This document shows, piece after piece, positions 16,478 to 23,423 of a stretch of DNA of 64,000 nucleotides. This stretch comes from Deltaproteobacteria bacterium (GTDB lineage: Bacteria; Myxococcota_A; JAADFL01). Position 1 is the first letter of the stretch, and every line of letters starts with the position of its first letter. Under the pieces are notes generated by a model, which was not told the origin of the DNA, did not search any database, and saw only the letters and a program-made list of their open reading frames with translations. The DNA is taken from the NCBI GenBank assembly GCA_013152945.1, contig JAADFL010000205.1:1-64000 (forward strand), given 5' to 3'. Position numbers and translations under genes: made by a program.

Positions 16478-17209
16478 ATGCAAGTAGTCGAGGTACTGGG
16501 AACAAGAATTTGTGACATCGGCCTTGCCGAACTCCTGGACAGGGTGTCGACGGCGGCTTTTCAAAGAGAAAGGCTTACTGTGGGTTACGTAAACGCCCAT
16601 GTCATGGATACTGCGGCCAGAGAACCAAAGCTGGCCGGGTTCCTGGACCGGGCGGACATCGTTTACTGTGACGGGTGGGGTCCCGTACTTGCAGCAAGAA
16701 TAACGGGCAAGAGGCTTGGTCCCAGGATGACCGGAGCAGACTGGATTCTAGATCTTTGCAGTGTTGCGGCAGCCGAGGCCCTGCCCATGGGCCTTGTCGC
16801 ATCGGAACCAGGCGTCGCCGACAAGGCTGCCCGGGTGCTCGAAGGCCGTTATCCAGGCCTTTCGTTTTCGTTTGTCTTTCATGGTTTTTTTAAAAAATCG
16901 GGAAGCGAAAATGATCGCGTAATCCGGGAAATAACAAGATGGGATCCCAGGATCCTCTTGGTAGGCATGGGCACGCCGTTGCAGGAGCAGTGGATCATGG
17001 ACAACAGGGAAGCCCTTGGCGACCGGGTCGTGTGGGCCGTGGGCGCAATGGCTGACTATGTTTCAGGCAAGCTCAAGAGGGCCCCCGAATGGATGCTGGA
17101 AGCAAAACTCGAGTGGTTGTTCAGACTCTGCCAGGAACCCGGCCGCCTGTCTTCCAGGTATATCCGGGGAAACGCGCGGTTGTTGAAGAGATTGCTTTTT
17201 TCTTTGTAA
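16478..17209 (+). CDS. WecG/TagA/CpsF family glycosyltransferase
   Basis: The 243-residue protein is a complete GT26 enzyme, which transfers N-acetylmannosamine or a related sugar to a polyprenyl-linked acceptor in cell-surface polysaccharide synthesis. Recognisable motifs are VGYVNAHVMDTA, ADIVYCDGWGP, RMTGADWILDL, LLVGMGTPLQEQWI and GAMADYVSGKLKRAPEW. The ATG at 16478 fits the family N-terminus (VEVLGTRICDIG), and the longer upstream frame has no homology. Its start codon shares bases with a possible start of the opposite-strand DUF362 gene. Confidence 0.85.
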   Translation: MQVVEVLGTRICDIGLAELLDRVSTAAFQRERLTVGYVNAHVMDTAAREPKLAGFLDRADIVYCDGWGPVLAARITGKRLGPRMTGADWILDLCSVAAAEALPMGLVASEPGVADKAARVLEGRYPGLSFSFVFHGFFKKSGSENDRVIREITRWDPRILLVGMGTPLQEQWIMDNREALGDRVVWAVGAMADYVSGKLKRAPEWMLEAKLEWLFRLCQEPGRLSSRYIRGNARLLKRLLFSL

Positions 17210-17234
17210 AAGAATCATTTTGATTATGTAAATA

Positions 17235-17284
17235 TTTATTTCAATGAACCTTGAAGCATGATAGAAAATAATCATTGAAATAAA
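17235..17284. promoter_or_regulatory. Perfect 13-bp inverted repeat upstream of the membrane protein pair
   Basis: TTTATTTCAATGA (17235-17247) and TCATTGAAATAAA (17272-17284) are exact reverse complements separated by 24 nt. The right arm ends 16 bp before the start codon and just upstream of the GGGGG ribosome binding site. It could be an operator for a dimeric regulator or a long-loop mRNA hairpin that covers the translation start. Confidence 0.55.
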
Positions 17285-17300
17285 ACAAAAGGGGGTAGCG

Positions 17301-17777
17301 ATGTTTTCAAGGAAATTCAAACTCAATTCTCTTAAGACCCTGCTTATGATCCTGGTGCTCTTCGACTTATCCATAGCAGCCTTGGCATTGTTCTATCCGC
17401 ATTCGTGGATATCCTTCGGACACCTGGACAGCTCCACCGTGCCGGGTGCGCCTTACAGGCAGGGCACTATTGAGCCTCTCTTCCTGCGGGGGGTTGGAAT
17501 TCTCTGGCTACTGGCAGCCTATGTCCAATTCCTGGCATTCAAAAATCCGGAAGAGCGTCCCTGGGCAATCAACCTGTCCATTGTCTTCAGATTCTTCGGA
17601 GGGACCTTCGAACTTGTCGAGGTGCTGTTCCTGCTGCCCATGGTAAAATTCGACTACAAGCCTGCGTACTGGCTCCTGGGCGGATTCGTGGCATGTGATT
17701 ACATCTGCATCGGCTTAATGGTACTGCTGCTCTGGTCACTCAAGATCAAGTGGTGGGCGGTTGACAAAAAGATCTAG
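17301..17777 (+). CDS. Small four-helix membrane protein, paralogue 1
   Basis: This 158-residue protein has four predicted membrane helices and no family name I know. The region from YRQGTIEPLFLRGVGILW to FRFFGGTFELVEVLFLLP matches the next gene closely, so the two are tandem paralogues. The conserved Gly-Thr-Ile-Glu-Pro turn, a buried Arg and Glu, and the paired Arg-Phe / Glu residues may form a polar site in the membrane. GGGGGTAGCG precedes the ATG. The two genes are adjacent with overlapping frames and are likely co-expressed as partners. Function unknown. Confidence 0.7.
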   Translation: MFSRKFKLNSLKTLLMILVLFDLSIAALALFYPHSWISFGHLDSSTVPGAPYRQGTIEPLFLRGVGILWLLAAYVQFLAFKNPEERPWAINLSIVFRFFGGTFELVEVLFLLPMVKFDYKPAYWLLGGFVACDYICIGLMVLLLWSLKIKWWAVDKKI

Positions 17778-17811
17778 AAAAGAAAGAAAGCCCGTGAAAA
17801 CACAGGAAATC

Positions 17812-18267
17812 ATGCGCAATCCCGAAAAGATCCTCAAAGTATTCCTGGTTGTCCTGGCCGGGGCCGACCTTGTTACAAGCGTGCCTCTTCTGCTCTTTCC
17901 GGATTGGCTAATCGGGCTGGCCAAAATGAACAGCGACGTTGTTTCCTGGGCCATGTACCGGTCCGGAACCATCGAGCCACTGTTTGCAAGAGGCATTGGA
18001 TTACTTTGGTTGCTCACGTTCTATCTCCAGGCCCGGGCCGCCCAGGCTCCCAGGTCAAGGCCCGAGCTTATCAGTGCTTCATTGTTTTTCAGGTTTTGCG
18101 GCATGATGTTCGACCTGTCGGAGATTATTTTTTTTCTGCCTGCTGCAAACGTAACATCCCCGGCCATTACCTGGACATTGATTGTTTTCGTACTCCTGGA
18201 CCTGCCCTCACTGGTCTTGGTTTATTGGCTTTCCAGGAAGGCCGAAATAAAACTACCCCTGCTTTGA
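17812..18267 (+). CDS. Small four-helix membrane protein, paralogue 2
   Basis: This roughly 151-residue protein is a paralogue of the gene before it: YRSGTIEPLFARGIGLLW and FRFCGMMFDLSEIIFFLP align with the equivalent segments there. It has the same four-helix plan with a basic N-terminus. The start could be the TTG at 17761, GTG at 17794 or ATG at 17812; I prefer 17812, which follows AGGA by 5 nt and gives an N-terminus of the same length as paralogue 1. The tandem copies may form a heterodimer. Function unknown. Confidence 0.68.
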   Translation: MRNPEKILKVFLVVLAGADLVTSVPLLLFPDWLIGLAKMNSDVVSWAMYRSGTIEPLFARGIGLLWLLTFYLQARAAQAPRSRPELISASLFFRFCGMMFDLSEIIFFLPAANVTSPAITWTLIVFVLLDLPSLVLVYWLSRKAEIKLPLL

Positions 18268-18287
18268 ATCAATTCCTTTAGTACATT

Positions 18288-18301
18288 TTGCTCATGAGCA
18301 A
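18288..18301. other. 14-bp perfect palindrome between convergent genes
   Basis: TTGCTCATGAGCAA is an uninterrupted palindrome in the 68-bp gap between the membrane protein gene and panB, which converge. Its meaning is open: a weak bidirectional terminator without a T tract, or a protein-binding site. Confidence 0.3.
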
Positions 18302-18335
18302 TTTGCAGGCGACGTAAAAATGGCCTCAGGCCGGA

Positions 18336-19199
18336 TCAGCGCTTTTTTACAAGGAGTTCGAATTCGCTGTCCTTGATTGTGAAGCAATGCTCTTTTGCAG
18401 GAAAAGAGCCTTGTTGCACGTCTTGCTTGTACCTGGATGCCGCCTCGACTATCTCCTGGCCGAGATTTGCGTACCTCCTTACGAACTTGGGAGAAAAACC
18501 TGTCCCGATTCCGACCATGTCGTGGAAAACCAGGACTTGGCCGTCACATCCCGGCCCAGCCCCAATTCCCACCACAGGAATCTCGAGAGCCTTTGACACG
18601 TGCTCTCCCACCCTGTCAGGCACGCATTCCAATATCAACATGAAAGCACCTGCTTCCTGAAGCTTTAGGGCATCCTCGACAATTCTTGCGGCTGTCGCAG
18701 CGGTTTTGCCCTGGACCCTGTATCCACCCTGCATACCTGCCGTCTGCGGCGTAAGGCCCAGGTGGCCCACAACAGGAATGCCTGCTCTGAAAAGTCGCTC
18801 GACAGTATCGACCACATGTGCGCCGCCTTCGAGCTTGACAGCCTGCGCGCCACCCTCCTTGATGAACCTGCCTGCATTCCTCACAGCATCTTCATGGCTT
18901 ATGTTGTAACTCATAAAAGGCATGTCACCAAGGACCATGGCCCTCTTGACACCCCTGGATACGGCCTTTGTATGGTGTATCATCTCGTCCATGGTTACAG
19001 GCAGGGTGTCCTTGTATCCAAGAACCACGTTTGCAGCGCTGTCGCCCACAAGGAGCACGTCTATTCCAGCGTCATCCAGCATCCTGGCGGTAGGCGTGTC
19101 ATAAGCCGTGAGCATGGTGATCTTTTGCCCTTTTTTCTTCATCTTAAGCAGGGAGCTTATGTCCACTGCCTGAACAGCCTTGTCTTTTTCCCTTGCCAT
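18336..19199 (-). CDS. panB: 3-methyl-2-oxobutanoate hydroxymethyltransferase
   Basis: PanB makes ketopantoate from 2-oxoisovalerate and methylene-tetrahydrofolate, the first committed step to pantothenate and CoA. The 287-residue protein is full length, with MLTAYD, LLVGDSAANVVLGYKDTLPVT, GDMPFMSY, VKLEGG, GHLGLTPQ and GIGAG(P)GCDGQVLV all as in the family. The metal-binding Asp of GDS and the catalytic Glu of the ECVP region are present. AGGA lies 7 nt before the ATG. The next minus-strand gene upstream is a PanE-like ketopantoate reductase, which performs the following step. The pair is spaced by about 70 bp and probably forms a pantothenate operon. Confidence 0.95.
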   Translation of the reverse strand: MAREKDKAVQAVDISSLLKMKKKGQKITMLTAYDTPTARMLDDAGIDVLLVGDSAANVVLGYKDTLPVTMDEMIHHTKAVSRGVKRAMVLGDMPFMSYNISHEDAVRNAGRFIKEGGAQAVKLEGGAHVVDTVERLFRAGIPVVGHLGLTPQTAGMQGGYRVQGKTAATAARIVEDALKLQEAGAFMLILECVPDRVGEHVSKALEIPVVGIGAGPGCDGQVLVFHDMVGIGTGFSPKFVRRYANLGQEIVEAASRYKQDVQQGSFPAKEHCFTIKDSEFELLVKKR

Positions 19200-19270
19200 G
19201 GTTGTTCCTCATCCCTTCCGGCCATTGGACAATCTTTTGCCCTGTTCGGCCTGGAGACTCCAAACTCGCT

Positions 19271-20197
19271 TCAGGTGATGTGGCGCTCCAGTGCTTTTAC
19301 AAGTTGAACCAGCGCCCGGTTGACCGGTATTTTCAAGCCGCTCTTTTCACCAAACGCCACCAGTGCCCCGTTAATACAGTCTATCTCGGTAAGCTTATTT
19401 TTTACCCGGTCCATGAGCATGCTGGAGCGGTTCTCCGCTGTTTTTTGGGCTACATCCATGACCATTGCCACGGCCTCATCAAGCCCCATCCCTATGTCAA
19501 CACCCAGCGCAGTTGCCACGGCCAGTCCTTCCTCGACTATGCCGAAGACAAGTCGATTGAGGTTCGGATCAGACGCGATTTCACCGTTTCTTACCTCGAG
19601 CAAGGCTGTCACCGGATTTATGGCGGCATTTACAAGCACCTTTCGCCAGACCCAGGAATCAAGGTTCGATACCACTTTTGTTTCCATGCCTGCGCTTTCG
19701 AATATTGCCGCCACATCGTCCGCTCTCGATGACTCACCGCCCCCGGGCGTTCCAACTGCTGTCAATCCTTCTCCTGCATGGTGGATGACTCCGGGTTCTA
19801 TTTCATTGGCCCCCATTGTGGTTACTCCGCCCACAACCCGGGATGAGCCGAATATTCCGGCAAGAGCCGTTATGTTTCCAAGTCCGTTTTGAAGAGTGAG
19901 CACAGTCGAATAGTCGCCTATCAGGGATTCATGCTGGCTGGCTGCCCGGCCCGTGTCCCTGCACTTGACCGAGATTATAGCCAAGTCGGGACAAGCAAGC
20001 CCCTTAGTGTCGATGAACGACGGCACCATGACCGTCCTGGCGCCTGACGAGGTCCTGACTTCGATGCCATGTTTATTTACTTTTTCACTCCTGTCCTTTC
20101 GGCGGTCCACCAGGAATACGTCAAAGCCTGACTCGAAGAGTCTGGCTCCCAAAAGAGATCCAATAGCTCCCGGTCCAATGATAGCGATCCTGGTCAT
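19271..20197 (-). CDS. panE: 2-dehydropantoate 2-reductase (ketopantoate reductase)
   Basis: The protein reduces ketopantoate to pantoate with NADPH. It has the N-terminal Rossmann motif GPGAIGSLLGARL, the LQNGLGN segment, GVTTMGA, and the C-terminal WRKVLVNAAINPVTALLE helix with the catalytic Lys and substrate-binding Asn residues. Length (308 residues) is normal. Two ATG codons lie side by side at 20200 and 20197 after GGAGG; the second gives better spacing. Its neighbour downstream is panB. Some relatives act on other 2-oxo acids, but the context favours pantoate. Confidence 0.88.
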   Translation of the reverse strand: MTRIAIIGPGAIGSLLGARLFESGFDVFLVDRRKDRSEKVNKHGIEVRTSSGARTVMVPSFIDTKGLACPDLAIISVKCRDTGRAASQHESLIGDYSTVLTLQNGLGNITALAGIFGSSRVVGGVTTMGANEIEPGVIHHAGEGLTAVGTPGGGESSRADDVAAIFESAGMETKVVSNLDSWVWRKVLVNAAINPVTALLEVRNGEIASDPNLNRLVFGIVEEGLAVATALGVDIGMGLDEAVAMVMDVAQKTAENRSSMLMDRVKNKLTEIDCINGALVAFGEKSGLKIPVNRALVQLVKALERHIT

Positions 20198-20330
20198 CAT
20201 GCCTCCAAAAGGCCTGAAATGCGGAAAACACGCTATCAATCGCCTGCTTTTCGGTCAAGGCCGTTCACAAGCGCACAAAGCGTCCCCGCCCGTGTACAGG
20301 TGGTTGCCTTGTCTTTACCGATATTTTAAC

Positions 20331-20346
20331 CTTTTGACGCCAAAAG
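20331..20346. promoter_or_regulatory. Palindrome upstream of the ECF sigma operon
   Basis: CTTTTG (20331-20336) and CAAAAG (20341-20346) flank a 4-nt centre, about 45 bp before the sigma gene start. It lies where a promoter -35 region would be and could be an operator or part of an autoregulated ECF promoter. I do not see a clear ECF-type AAC/GTC promoter. Confidence 0.35.
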
Positions 20347-20390
20347 ATGTCATAATCTCGGCGGTATGAATATGGCTGGGAGTGGATTGC

Positions 20391-20969
20391 GTGCGAGCCG
20401 GAGTCAAAGAAGGAACAGAATATGGTCTTGTACAGGCGGCCTCCCATGGCGACAGGCATGCAATTCGGGTGCTGGTGGAGCGTTACCGGAAGGAGGTGAT
20501 GAGGCTTTGCTACAGGTACACCAGAGACATGGACGAGGCAGAGGATATCACCCAGCAGGCCTTTATAAAGGCCCTGAATTCACTGGAGAGCCTGAGATCG
20601 CCGGCATCGTTCAGGCCGTGGTTGCTTCGCATAGCTTCAAACTCTGCAAGGAACAGGTTAAAGACAATGGCCAGGGAGGTTCCCCTGGAATCATCAGACA
20701 TAACGGGCAAAGGATCATCCCCGCAGGAAGAGCTGATGGCCAGGGAGAAGCAAAGAGAACTATTAAATGCAATAACTTCGCTGCCGCCCAAGCAAAGAGA
20801 TGTAGTGGAACTCCGTGCCATCCTGGAATTACCTTTCAGGGACGTTGCAAAGACCCTGGACATTTCCGAAAACTCGGCAAAGGTGAACTACCACTTGGCA
20901 ATAAAACGATTGGGATCCATGCTGGTAAAGGCAAGGGCCAAGAAAAAAAATCAAGGGCAAGGGGAGTGA
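20391..20969 (+). CDS. ECF-type RNA polymerase sigma factor
   Basis: This 192-residue protein has the two-domain plan of extracytoplasmic-function sigma factors. Region 2 contains LCYRYTRDMDEAEDITQQAFIKAL and region 4 contains the helix-turn-helix LELPFRDVAKTLDISENSAK. An anti-sigma factor gene follows after 4 bp and a Spy-like periplasmic protein gene lies further down, so the set probably answers envelope stress. I place the start at the GTG at 20391 because GGGAG lies 8 nt upstream; a GTG at 20382 is also in frame but too close to that site. Confidence 0.87.
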   Translation: MRAGVKEGTEYGLVQAASHGDRHAIRVLVERYRKEVMRLCYRYTRDMDEAEDITQQAFIKALNSLESLRSPASFRPWLLRIASNSARNRLKTMAREVPLESSDITGKGSSPQEELMAREKQRELLNAITSLPPKQRDVVELRAILELPFRDVAKTLDISENSAKVNYHLAIKRLGSMLVKARAKKKNQGQGE

Positions 20970-20973
20970 GACA

Positions 20974-21600
20974 GTGAAAGACACGAAAGATCTTGAAAAA
21001 GGCGGGGATGATGTCTTGACCTGTGACAATGTGCAACCCATATTGTCGGAATACCTTGCAGGCGAGCTTTTTGAAGATGTCCGTATTAACGTTGAATCCC
21101 ACCTGTCCGGATGCAGGGATTGCGCCGATTTCCTTGAAACATTGAAGACGTTCGAAGAAACACTGCGAATGGATCGAGTGTCCTTTGAATCTTCCGGGCT
21201 TGATGCGAAACTCGCAGAAAAAATTGCAGCCCATGTCCGTACGCAGGGGAAAAAGGCTCACTGGTTTCCTCACAGTCTTTTCAGGCCGGCGCCGGTTGCG
21301 GGACTGGTTGTTCTTGCTGCGGCCGTCTTGCTATTGGTAGTGCTTTCGCACAAGGAACAGCCGTATCCCGGCACTAATGTCCCTGCGAACCAGGAGGTGA
21401 TTGCCGTGGACGTCATACCAGATAACCTGGAGAGCCAGGTCCTGTACGAAATGGATGATGACCAGGTAAAGGCCATCCTGGCCGTGCTTGAACAGGAGGA
21501 AAAGAAACTCTCGAGTCAGCTCGTAGACGAATTCCAGGAGTATGATTCCGGGTCGCTTTTCAACCTGGGCCTGGATTTTGAGCAGGGGCACGCAGGATAG
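20974..21600 (+). CDS. Membrane anti-sigma factor with zinc-finger domain
   Basis: The protein pairs with the sigma factor just upstream. Residues about 17-60 are a ZAS-type anti-sigma domain with the H-x3-C-x2-C core HLSGCRDC and an upstream Cys. A single membrane helix (VAGLVVLAAAVLLLVVLS, about 109-126) separates it from a periplasmic acidic domain of about 80 residues, which is likely the sensing or protease-cleaved part. The GTG start at 20974 follows GGGGAG. The 4-bp gap to the sigma gene supports coupled translation, as usual for such pairs. Confidence 0.82.
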   Translation: MKDTKDLEKGGDDVLTCDNVQPILSEYLAGELFEDVRINVESHLSGCRDCADFLETLKTFEETLRMDRVSFESSGLDAKLAEKIAAHVRTQGKKAHWFPHSLFRPAPVAGLVVLAAAVLLLVVLSHKEQPYPGTNVPANQEVIAVDVIPDNLESQVLYEMDDDQVKAILAVLEQEEKKLSSQLVDEFQEYDSGSLFNLGLDFEQGHAG

Positions 21601-21625
21601 TATCGCAGAAACCGGAGCATGCGCT

Positions 21626-21853
21626 GTGGATGAGATGATTCCGAACAACAGGCCGGGAAAAAAAGATAGGGATAAGTTTGCTCCAGGGAGGTCCACCCGA
21701 CTTTTTTCAAGACCATCGACAATGGCGGACGATATCTCTTGGTTTATGGCTGTCCGGCTTGTTCAGGCGCAGGCAAAACTTTATATCGGAAAAAACGCAA
21801 CAAGTAAGCAGAACGGCCGGTTGAAATTTTTAATGCCGGGCAGGAGGTCATGA
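21626..21853 (+). CDS. Possible small basic protein between anti-sigma and Spy-like genes
   Basis: A 75-codon frame starts at a GTG with GGAG about 9 nt upstream and ends in a TGA that overlaps the ATG of the next gene by 4 bp (ATGA), the classic sign of translational coupling. The product is basic, with no signal peptide and no family I recognise. The frame fills the gap of about 250 bp that otherwise breaks the sigma operon. Against it, the composition is unremarkable and the sequence could be non-coding leader, so I hold this loosely. Confidence 0.35.
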   Translation: MDEMIPNNRPGKKDRDKFAPGRSTRLFSRPSTMADDISWFMAVRLVQAQAKLYIGKNATSKQNGRLKFLMPGRRS

Positions 21854-22413
21854 TGAGAACACGACTTTCTTTTTTGTTTTCTATTCTGGTTCTTGTTTCT
21901 TTTCTTTTTTCTTCAATGTCCGTCAATGCCCGGGGCCGGCATCGTGGACAACGCATGGAGGCCATGGACAAGTTACGAACTGTCAGGCTGTTGGAACTCG
22001 TCCAGGCACTGGACCTGGATGAAAAGACGGGAATCAAGCTGGCAGCCACCTTGAAGCGTAATGACAAGAAGAGGCGGGCCCTCCATTTCAAGGCGAAAAA
22101 GGCACTGGATGCGCTGGAGGAAGAGACCGGCAAGGACAAGCCCTCGGACAAGCGCCTCGGGGACCTTGTAAACGAGCTGTGGAACATAAGGTCAGACATG
22201 AAGGCAGTGGAAGAACAGGAATTCAAGGAGTTGCGTACCTTTCTGACGCCCTTGCAGCAGGCAAAGTACATCCTGGCTATGCGAAGGTTCATGCACAGGA
22301 TGCGCTCAATGATGCGAGAAAGAGAAGAATTCATGAAGCGCCGCCAAAAGATGCGCGGCCCACATGAGCCCATGCCGCCGGACATGGATTCGGGACCTCC
22401 ACAGGAGTGGTAG
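21850..22413 (+). CDS. Spy/CpxP-like periplasmic protein
   Basis: The 187-residue protein has a signal peptide (hydrophobic core about residues 8-22, cleavage near VNARG) and an all-helical charged mature domain. A single LTPLQQAKY motif near residue 137 matches the LTxxQ signature of the Spy/CpxP/ZraP group, which act as periplasmic chaperones or metal-stress sensors. The C-terminal tail is rich in Met, Arg and Pro (EPMPPDMDSGPPQEW). It is the last gene of the sigma/anti-sigma operon, which suggests it is an effector or a modulator of the stress response. Confidence 0.7.
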   Translation: MMRTRLSFLFSILVLVSFLFSSMSVNARGRHRGQRMEAMDKLRTVRLLELVQALDLDEKTGIKLAATLKRNDKKRRALHFKAKKALDALEEETGKDKPSDKRLGDLVNELWNIRSDMKAVEEQEFKELRTFLTPLQQAKYILAMRRFMHRMRSMMREREEFMKRRQKMRGPHEPMPPDMDSGPPQEW

Positions 22414-22513
22414 CCGGCGGAAAAATGTTTCTTGTACGTAACTCAACACGGCAGAAAAAGATCGAAGCAATGAGGCAATAATGAAACAGTAATGTAGTGC
22501 CGTAAATTTTGGT

Positions 22514-22542
22514 TTGACCTGCCTGGTCTAAAGTTATTTAAT
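22514..22542 (+). promoter_or_regulatory. Sigma-70-type promoter
   Basis: TTGACC (22514-22519), a 17-nt spacer and TTTAAT (22537-22542) lie directly before the next gene. Transcription would start near 22549, leaving a short leader that contains the GGAGG ribosome binding site at 22554. Confidence 0.5.
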
Positions 22543-22562
22543 TCAAAGATTGTGGAGGATAT

Positions 22563-23423
22563 GTGGTCACAAGAATTATAGGCATATTCAGGGGGATCCC
22601 GGCCGGGTCGTCAAGGGTATGGCGGACGAAACTGACTGTTATGCCTGCCATGTTACTTTGTTTGTGTATATCTTTCAGTTCATCTGCATTCACCCTCAAC
22701 GACAATGGATACGAACGCCTGACCTGGGGCATGTCCGTGGACCAGGTAAAGGCCATCCTGGACCGGGACTTCAACAGCCCGGGGGCGTTACAGGTAAGAA
22801 AGAGAAACGCCATCAATTCCATGATTGAAGAGTTCAAAGAGGCCAATCCCGGGTACAAGCCACCGAGTGTCGAAGATTACGACGATGACCTGGATGCAGA
22901 AGATTTCCGGGTCAACTTCGACTACGAGGAGGTTGCGAACGGTGAATTGAGGCCCCAGTATTTTCTAAAGGAACTGGGGACGGAAATAGAGATCGATACA
23001 GGCGAGGGCGTAATTGCATTGACCAACGACGAGCCCAAACTGTTCTATTGTTTCATAGAGGGCAAGCTTTGGAAGGTTGTCGAGATTCACGAGGATCCGG
23101 TTGTAAAGGAAGATATCTCTTTTACTGAATTCGTGCAAAGACTGACCAAGAAGCTTGGGATGCCGGATAAGAAAGAATACGCTGCCAAGCCGGGTTCCGC
23201 CAGGAGGGAACTGATATTGGCCCGGTGGAATAAGAAAAAGACAGAGATTCATGCAAGACCCATGTTTTCAAAGTTCCTCCTGGTTTTCCAGGCACGCGAT
23301 ATAGCGGCCAAGATAGACAGGTTACGGGCTGACATGAGGTCACTTAAACAAAGAGAGGACTCTGGAGATTCAGCTCCTCCCCCGCATTCGAAAAAAACAA
23401 AAAATAAACCCGGAGGTCTATGA
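22563..23423 (+). CDS. Secreted hypothetical protein
   Basis: The 286-residue protein starts with a basic segment and a hydrophobic signal (MPAMLLCLCISFSSSAFT, about 27-44), so it is probably exported. The mature part begins with YERLTWGMSVDQVKAIL, a short helix-strand unit that recurs in many secreted proteins of unknown role, and ends in a charged, Lys-rich tail. I see no catalytic motif. The GTG at 22563 follows GGAGG by 5 nt. Its stop overlaps the start of the Asp-Thr repeat protein by 4 bp, so the two are made together. Confidence 0.65.
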   Translation: MVTRIIGIFRGIPAGSSRVWRTKLTVMPAMLLCLCISFSSSAFTLNDNGYERLTWGMSVDQVKAILDRDFNSPGALQVRKRNAINSMIEEFKEANPGYKPPSVEDYDDDLDAEDFRVNFDYEEVANGELRPQYFLKELGTEIEIDTGEGVIALTNDEPKLFYCFIEGKLWKVVEIHEDPVVKEDISFTEFVQRLTKKLGMPDKKEYAAKPGSARRELILARWNKKKTEIHARPMFSKFLLVFQARDIAAKIDRLRADMRSLKQREDSGDSAPPPHSKKTKNKPGGL

